25,182 nt of DNA from JABWBR01 sp036741235 (GTDB lineage: Bacteria > Bacteroidota > Bacteroidia > Chitinophagales > Saprospiraceae), in contig DAINSQ010000063.1 of the NCBI GenBank assembly GCA_036741235.1, positions 1-25,182 of the forward strand, in the 5' to 3' direction. Below are positions 20,857-25,182 of the stretch, in pieces (positions within the stretch are counted from its first letter, which is position 1; every line of letters starts with the position of its first letter). Below the pieces are notes generated by a model. The model saw only the letters and a program-made list of their open reading frames with translations, searched no databases and was not told the origin of the DNA. Both the position numbers and the translations under genes were made by a program.

Positions 20857-22575
20857 ATGTCTTTAAAAAATTACATTCCTGCATTGGAATGGCTTCCCAA
20901 CTATAACAAAGCCTGGTTACAGGGCGATCTATCGGCAGGTCTCACCGTAGGCGTCATGCTGATTCCTCAGGGTATGGCTTACGCAATGTTGGCCGGTTTG
21001 CCGCCGATACACGGGCTCTATGCCGCGACGGTTCCTCTCATCCTGTATGCGCTGCTGGGCACCTCCCGGCAGTTGGCGGTGGGGCCCGTGGCTATGGTCT
21101 CTCTCCTCACGGCCTCGGGAATAGGCGCTTTACAGCCTGCGGGGCCCGAAGGTTATCTTTTGTACGCGGTAACCCTGGCTTTTCTGGTAGGCATTCTTCA
21201 GTTCAGCATGGGTTTATTCCGGCTGGGCTTTTTGGTCAACTTTCTATCACATCCGGTGATCAGCGGTTTTACCTCGGCGGCAGCTATCATTATCGGACTA
21301 AGCCAGCTCAAGCACCTCCTGGGCATCAAGCTGCCCAATAGCGAACACGCCCACGAAATCATCATAGCCGCTGCGCAGCATATTGGAGAAACGCATGGGC
21401 TGACCCTGGGCATTGGTCTTGTCAGCATCGTCATTATTAAATATGCCAAACTCATTCACAAGGCATTACCAGGAGCTTTGGTTGCGGTAGTAGCGGGTAT
21501 TTTGGCCGTATGGGCCGGCGGATTGGCCGACATAGGGGTAAAAATAGTGGGCAAAGTACCGGAGGGCTTACCAGGGTTTTCACTGCCCGCTTTTGATATG
21601 GGTACCTGGCAGGTATTGATCCCCACGGCGCTCACCATTTCTCTGGTAGGATTCATGGAAAGTTTTGCGGTAGCAAAAGCCATTCAAGCCAAACACAAAA
21701 ACTACGAAGTCAATTCCAATAAAGAACTCGTTGGGTTGGGCGTCGCCAATATCGGCGCCGCTTTATTCCAGGGCTACCCGGTTACCGGCGGCTTTTCGCG
21801 CACGGCGGTCAACGACCAGGCCGGCGCAAAAACGGGTATGGCCTCGTTGATCAGCGCTGCTTTGATTGTATTAACGCTGCTTTTTTTAACGCCGCTGTTT
21901 TACAATCTGCCCAATGCCGTATTGGCAGCCGTAATCCTGGTGGCCGTGGCCGGCTTGATCGACTACAAGGAGGCTGTCAAGTTGTGGCGCAACGACCGCT
22001 CCGACTTCTGGATGCTGCTGGCTACATTTGTCATTACCCTGACCCTCGGTATCGAAACCGGCATCGGCGCGGGCGTCGTCTTATCGCTGTCGATGGTGAT
22101 TTACCGCTCTACCCGCCCCCACGTGGCTGTATTGGGCAGGGTGCCCGAGTCTAATTTTTATCGCAATATCGAAAGGTTTAAAAACCTGGAGCAACGCCCC
22201 GATATTCTGGTTGTGCGTTTCGACGGCCCGCTGTATTTTGCCAATCTGAATTATTTTAAAGATAAAATGGACGAGCTGTGCGCTACCAAAGGCGATAAAT
22301 TGCGACTTGTCGTACTTAACGCCGATAGTATTAGCCATATGGATAGCAGCGCCGTGCACATACTTGATGAATGGGTAAAGGAAACTCGTAAAAGGGGCAT
22401 TGAAGTCAGCTTTACCAGTGTTATCGGCCCCGTGCGCGACGCCATGAGCCGCTGGGGATTGGTGGAGGTAATCGGCGAAGACCACTTTTTTATGAGCAAC
22501 CAGCAGGCTGTTGATGCTTTTACTAAAAAACAGGAGGCTAATCACTTCCAGGAGTATATTCTGCAGGCGAATTGA
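20857..22575 (+). CDS. SulP family inorganic anion transporter with STAS domain
   Basis: SulP proteins are inner-membrane carriers for sulfate, bicarbonate or related anions. The 572-residue protein has the SulP signature early (LIPQGMAYAMLAGLPPIHGLY in part, residues 35-55), many membrane helices to about residue 420, the conserved GYPVTGGFSRTAVN segment, and a C-terminal cytosolic STAS domain (about 445-555: ILVVRFDGPLYFANLNYFKD, then DSISHMDSSAVHILDEW). The ATG at 20857 is chosen because an in-frame TTG at 20833 would overlap the -7 box. The substrate cannot be decided. Sulfate is plausible because a rhodanese gene is nearby, but bicarbonate (BicA-type) transport is equally possible. It is followed after 29 bp by the DUF3365 lipoprotein gene. 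Confidence 0.93.
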   Translation: MSLKNYIPALEWLPNYNKAWLQGDLSAGLTVGVMLIPQGMAYAMLAGLPPIHGLYAATVPLILYALLGTSRQLAVGPVAMVSLLTASGIGALQPAGPEGYLLYAVTLAFLVGILQFSMGLFRLGFLVNFLSHPVISGFTSAAAIIIGLSQLKHLLGIKLPNSEHAHEIIIAAAQHIGETHGLTLGIGLVSIVIIKYAKLIHKALPGALVAVVAGILAVWAGGLADIGVKIVGKVPEGLPGFSLPAFDMGTWQVLIPTALTISLVGFMESFAVAKAIQAKHKNYEVNSNKELVGLGVANIGAALFQGYPVTGGFSRTAVNDQAGAKTGMASLISAALIVLTLLFLTPLFYNLPNAVLAAVILVAVAGLIDYKEAVKLWRNDRSDFWMLLATFVITLTLGIETGIGAGVVLSLSMVIYRSTRPHVAVLGRVPESNFYRNIERFKNLEQRPDILVVRFDGPLYFANLNYFKDKMDELCATKGDKLRLVVLNADSISHMDSSAVHILDEWVKETRKRGIEVSFTSVIGPVRDAMSRWGLVEVIGEDHFFMSNQQAVDAFTKKQEANHFQEYILQAN

Positions 22576-22604
22576 TTATTGCTTCGCGGCCAAACACATT
22601 TAAC

Positions 22605-23186
22605 ATGACACGACTCATTCCATTCCTTTCAATCGTTCTCCTGCTAGCCGGGGGGTGTGTGCAGCAGCCGGCTGCGCTTACTGATGCTGAAAAACAGCAA
22701 TACGTTGAAAAAGGCAAGGGATTGGCGCAGGCCTCCTTTGCAGCGCTGAGCGGTCGTCTTGCCGAAGCCATTGAACAGGGCGGCGTTCCTTATGCGGCGC
22801 CGTTTTGCAGCGTAACGGCCCTGCCGCTGCTCGACAGCCTGAGCAAAGCCAATAACGCCGTCATTCGTCGTACTAGCCTCAAAGTGCGCAATTCGGCCAA
22901 CCAGCCGGCGCCCTGGGAAAAAGAAATATTGCTACAGTACGAAGCCCAGTCGCAAAAGGGAGAAGCCCTGAAGCCGGTCGTAAAAGCCATCAACCTCAAC
23001 GAAGTAGCCTTTGCCGCCCCCATTTCGGTGCTGCCGCTGTGTGTAAAATGCCACGGCAAGGTGGGAGAAACAATGGATGCCGCCGATTATGAGGCTATCA
23101 AAAAAACGTATCCCGCCGATCAGGCATTCGGCTACGCAGAAGGCGACCTGAGGGGTATGTGGAGTATTGTGTTTAAACGGGAGTAA
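22605..23186 (+). CDS. DUF3365 (Tll0287-like) haem-binding lipoprotein
   Basis: The product is 193 residues from the ATG at 22605, which starts directly with a signal peptide. A start at 22572 would add 11 polar residues before it. The lipobox is LAGGC (Cys18). The body matches DUF3365: helical KGKGLAQASFAALSGRLAEA in part, APFCSVTALPLLDSLSK, the VIRRTSLKVRNSANQPAPWE region (87-105) and a single c-type haem site C-V-K-C-H (146-150). The final segment YAEGDLRGMWSIVF is also typical. Such domains are haem-based redox or gas-sensing/electron-transfer modules in the periplasm. No kinase or cyclase is attached, so it probably acts as a soluble lipid-anchored cytochrome. It is likely co-transcribed with the SulP gene. 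Confidence 0.85.
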   Translation: MTRLIPFLSIVLLLAGGCVQQPAALTDAEKQQYVEKGKGLAQASFAALSGRLAEAIEQGGVPYAAPFCSVTALPLLDSLSKANNAVIRRTSLKVRNSANQPAPWEKEILLQYEAQSQKGEALKPVVKAINLNEVAFAAPISVLPLCVKCHGKVGETMDAADYEAIKKTYPADQAFGYAEGDLRGMWSIVFKRE

Positions 23187-23187
23187 G

Positions 23188-23208
23188 GGGGAGGGAGAGA
23201 GGGAGAGA
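23188..23208. repeat. GGGAGAGA-type purine tract
   Basis: A G/A-only tract right after the DUF3365 stop codon resembles the one after the receptor gene at 7985-8008. Confidence 0.6.
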
Positions 23209-23213
23209 TTTGT

Positions 23214-23221
23214 TATATTTG
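23214..23221 (+). promoter_or_regulatory. -7 box (TATATTTG) for the rhodanese gene
   Basis: TATATTTG matches TAnnTTTG exactly and ends 18 nt before the ATG at 23240. No -33 element is obvious in the purine tract upstream. Confidence 0.45.
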
Positions 23222-23239
23222 TAGTAAAATGATTTGACC

Positions 23240-23623
23240 ATGAGAGTATTATCACTTTTTGCATTTCTTATGTTGGCAGGTTTGTGGGGCTGTCAGGCTC
23301 AAAATCACGCTGCTGATAGTTACCAGGATATCGACGTGGAGGCATTTGCGAAAAAAATGCAGGAAAAGGACGTCGTGCTGCTTGATGTTCGCACGCCGGA
23401 AGAGATTGCCCAGGGCAAAATAGCAGGCGCCGCCGAGCTGGATTTCCGCAGCCCCGATTTTGCCGCACAGGTTGATAAACTGGATAAAAACAAAACTTAC
23501 CTGATTTATTGCCGCAGCGGCAATCGCAGCGGACAGGCCTGCAAGATGATGGCCGATAAAGGTTTTACCAGCCTGTATAATCTGGCCGGCGGTATTTTGG
23601 CCTGGAAGGAGGCGGGGTATTGA
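23240..23623 (+). CDS. Rhodanese-like domain lipoprotein
   Basis: The 127-residue protein has a lipobox (LWGC, Cys18) and a single rhodanese domain (about 29-127): VVLLDVRTPEEIAQGKIAGA in part, the active loop C-R-S-G-N-R-S with catalytic Cys91, and LAGGILAWKEAGY at the C-terminus. An intact active-site Cys followed by a 6-residue loop fits a sulfurtransferase acting on thiosulfate or persulfide-type donors. Its location outside the cytoplasm suggests handling of sulfur species in the periplasm. It lies 53 bp after the haem lipoprotein and has its own -7 box, so it may be transcribed both with the SulP operon and alone. The ATG at 23240 is preferred to a TTG two codons upstream. Confidence 0.92.
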   Translation: MRVLSLFAFLMLAGLWGCQAQNHAADSYQDIDVEAFAKKMQEKDVVLLDVRTPEEIAQGKIAGAAELDFRSPDFAAQVDKLDKNKTYLIYCRSGNRSGQACKMMADKGFTSLYNLAGGILAWKEAGY

Positions 23624-23690
23624 CGGAAATGATGTGCTGATGCGAACGAAGTGAGTCCCGTACCGACTGAAAGGAGGTCGGGATGCAAAC

Positions 23691-23712
23691 ACAACCTGCA
23701 ACCTGCAACAAC
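23691..23712. repeat. Short heptamer array (CTGCAAC variants)
   Basis: About three units of the CTACAAC family, here as CTGCAAC, lie between the convergent rhodanese and transglutaminase genes. A possible stem TCCCG/CGGGA (23656-23660 with 23679-23683) lies just before them. Confidence 0.7.
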
Positions 23713-23713
23713 A

Positions 23714-25144
23714 TCAAAAATCAGACTCCACCTTCATATCATAATCCCACTTGTCAAAATAGAGGTTGCCGCCGCGCCATTCAACCTCGCCGCGTTGAAA
23801 ATCGACGGTTTCGCTTCGAGGGTAAACCTTTGCGGGAAAGAGCGGTCCGGAGAAATCGTCATTGACAATAAAATGCCAGGCGTCTGCGCCGCCGAACAGG
23901 AAATAATCGGAGGCAGAGTTGCCGGTTTGCTGCCGGTTGAGATCGGGGTCGACGGGGATCCATCCGAGGCCCTCGAAGTAAACCTCTGCCCAATCGTGCA
24001 GATTGAGGTTGCCGGGGTACAACATCCAGCCGCTCTGCCATTTGGCGGGAATGCCGTTGTAGCGGCACAAGGCGATGAACAACAGGGCCTTGATGCCGCA
24101 GTCGCCGCGGCCGTTTTGAATGCAATAAGCCGGGATATTGGGGATGGTGGAGTATTCCAGCGCGCTGGTCCAGGGAATGTTTGCGCCGATCCAGTCGAAG
24201 ATGAGTTTTGCTTTGCGCAAAGGGGCTGTTTCGGCGCCGACGATACGGGCTGAGAGTCGCTTTAGTTCCGGGGTAAATAATATATGGCTTTCGCGCTCGG
24301 CTGTAAAATAGCGGTACAATGCCGAAGCGGTGTCATAGGGTAGTATGCTGCCGGTTAGCAGGTCGTGCCATTCGTCGTAGGCGGTGTATTCAACTTCGTA
24401 TTCAAATCGCGTGGCGGAATCTAGTACTGCCGGTTTTTCCATGTAAATTGTGCTGTGCGGATAGCTTTGCGGCGACACCGCAAAGTGGGCCTCCGAGGCG
24501 CTGAGCAATTGCACGGCGGCCTGACGATCGTGGCCGCTGCGGGGGTAGGGGAGCCAGGCGCGCAGCATTTCTCCTGGGGGCGCGGCGTTGGCTTCAACGG
24601 TGAGCGTATAGCGCAGCCGCATCTGACGGGGCCGGCCGATGGCGCGCCCGCTGCCTGCAATAGATTTGTGGGCCTCCGGTAAATACGCGTTGAGGTATTC
24701 GCCCAGCTTATCGGCGGCTTTGCCGTCTACGGCTTCTTTGTGGGCCCGGGCCGCCTTGTCGACGCGGAACAGGTTCCACACCGCATTGCGAAAATAGCGT
24801 TTTTCACCGTCGATGATGCGGTATTCAAGGGCGCCCGATTTTTCCCAATCCAATAATTGCTTGTCATTTAATTCAGTATAATATTTGCCCAATACGCGCC
24901 GCACATAGGCCTCGTCGCGGTTGAAATCGAGGCGAATGCGGTCGAGTATGTCCGATTGTAACTGCCATTCCCAGGCGGTTTTCGCGTCAAGCCGCCCGGC
25001 AGCTATGCTGTCGCGTATCAAACGCTGCGCCTGTGTGAACTCGCCTTTGACAATAGCCGCATCAATGACCGGACTGCCGGTCTGCGCAACCAAGGCCGTA
25101 ATTGATAATAGCCATACGGCCATACATAGTAGCGGGCTTTTCAT
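23714..25144 (-). CDS. Exported transglutaminase-like protein
   Basis: The 476-residue protein has a signal peptide (1-20, ending ALVA). A helical N-terminal part follows (about 25-165), then a beta-rich segment (about 175-255: MRLRYTLTVEANAAPPGEML in part, then RAWLPYPRSGHDRQAAV), and a transglutaminase-like core (about 310-400). The catalytic triad is visible as Cys349 in RGDCGIKALL, His383 in LHDWAEVYF and Asp399 in WIPVDPD. Such domains in bacteria usually act as cysteine proteases or peptidoglycan/peptide-bond hydrolases rather than cross-linkers. The N-terminal region has no family I can name. It is transcribed toward the rhodanese gene and is preceded by a heptamer repeat (25160-25182) about 16 bp from the ATG, with no recognisable promoter box inside the window. 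Confidence 0.88.
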   Translation of the reverse strand: MKSPLLCMAVWLLSITALVAQTGSPVIDAAIVKGEFTQAQRLIRDSIAAGRLDAKTAWEWQLQSDILDRIRLDFNRDEAYVRRVLGKYYTELNDKQLLDWEKSGALEYRIIDGEKRYFRNAVWNLFRVDKAARAHKEAVDGKAADKLGEYLNAYLPEAHKSIAGSGRAIGRPRQMRLRYTLTVEANAAPPGEMLRAWLPYPRSGHDRQAAVQLLSASEAHFAVSPQSYPHSTIYMEKPAVLDSATRFEYEVEYTAYDEWHDLLTGSILPYDTASALYRYFTAERESHILFTPELKRLSARIVGAETAPLRKAKLIFDWIGANIPWTSALEYSTIPNIPAYCIQNGRGDCGIKALLFIALCRYNGIPAKWQSGWMLYPGNLNLHDWAEVYFEGLGWIPVDPDLNRQQTGNSASDYFLFGGADAWHFIVNDDFSGPLFPAKVYPRSETVDFQRGEVEWRGGNLYFDKWDYDMKVESDF

Positions 25145-25159
25145 GGTATGTTGTGTTAT

Positions 25160-25182
25160 TAGGTTGTAGGTTGTAGGTTGTA
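25160..25182. repeat. Heptamer tandem repeat (GGTTGTA)n at window end
   Basis: About three TTGTAGG units run off the window edge, upstream of the transglutaminase-like gene. Confidence 0.9.

Overview
The window looks like a draft contig or metagenome bin from Bacteroidota, most likely a Saprospiraceae/Lewinella-type relative. Support comes from family content (DUF4292, DUF4856, a SusC/FecA-style TonB receptor with an N-terminal carboxypeptidase-regulatory domain), A-rich leaders without clear Shine-Dalgarno sites, and several start-proximal TAnnTTTG boxes, the Bacteroidota housekeeping -7 element. The lineage is inferred from gene families only; no rRNA or tRNA gene was seen. Two runs of exactly 100 N (2168-2267, 14770-14869) are scaffolding gaps of unknown true size.

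Layout. (1) 1-1654: aroB (minus, broken by a frameshift) diverges from folB (plus). (2) 1935-7958: a plus-strand cluster of DUF4856 lipoprotein, imelysin-family lipoprotein, HTTM (vitamin K gamma-carboxylase-like) membrane protein and FecA-like TonB-dependent receptor, read as a probable metal or metal-chelate uptake operon. (3) 8165-8511: a small antitoxin-like gene overlapping a truncated PIN-domain toxin. (4) 8532-14586, minus strand: hflX, then a tight envelope operon transcribed as sugar nucleotidyltransferase, TPR protein, DUF4292 lipoprotein and EnvC-like coiled-coil/LytM protein. (5) 14587-15098: a 64-bp tandem repeat array with a gap. (6) 15099-17953, plus: rsgA, a small membrane protein and a family 2 glycosyltransferase. 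(7) 18079-20694: clpB behind a near-perfect sigma-54 promoter and followed by a hairpin terminator. (8) 20857-23623, plus: SulP anion transporter with a Crp/Fnr-like operator, a DUF3365 haem-binding lipoprotein and a rhodanese lipoprotein, suggesting a small redox/sulfur module. (9) 23714-25144, minus: an exported transglutaminase-like protein.

The most unusual global feature is a set of short 7-8 nt tandem repeats scattered between genes: CTACAAC/GTTGTAG at four intergenic sites plus one inside the HTTM coding sequence, TGACARGG at two sites, and AAAGTCGC-, GTTTATAA- and GTGTGGGA/GGGAGAGA-type tracts. The best candidate for an underdescribed system is the DUF4856-imelysin-HTTM-TonB receptor cluster. 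No CRISPR array, prophage or insertion sequence was found.
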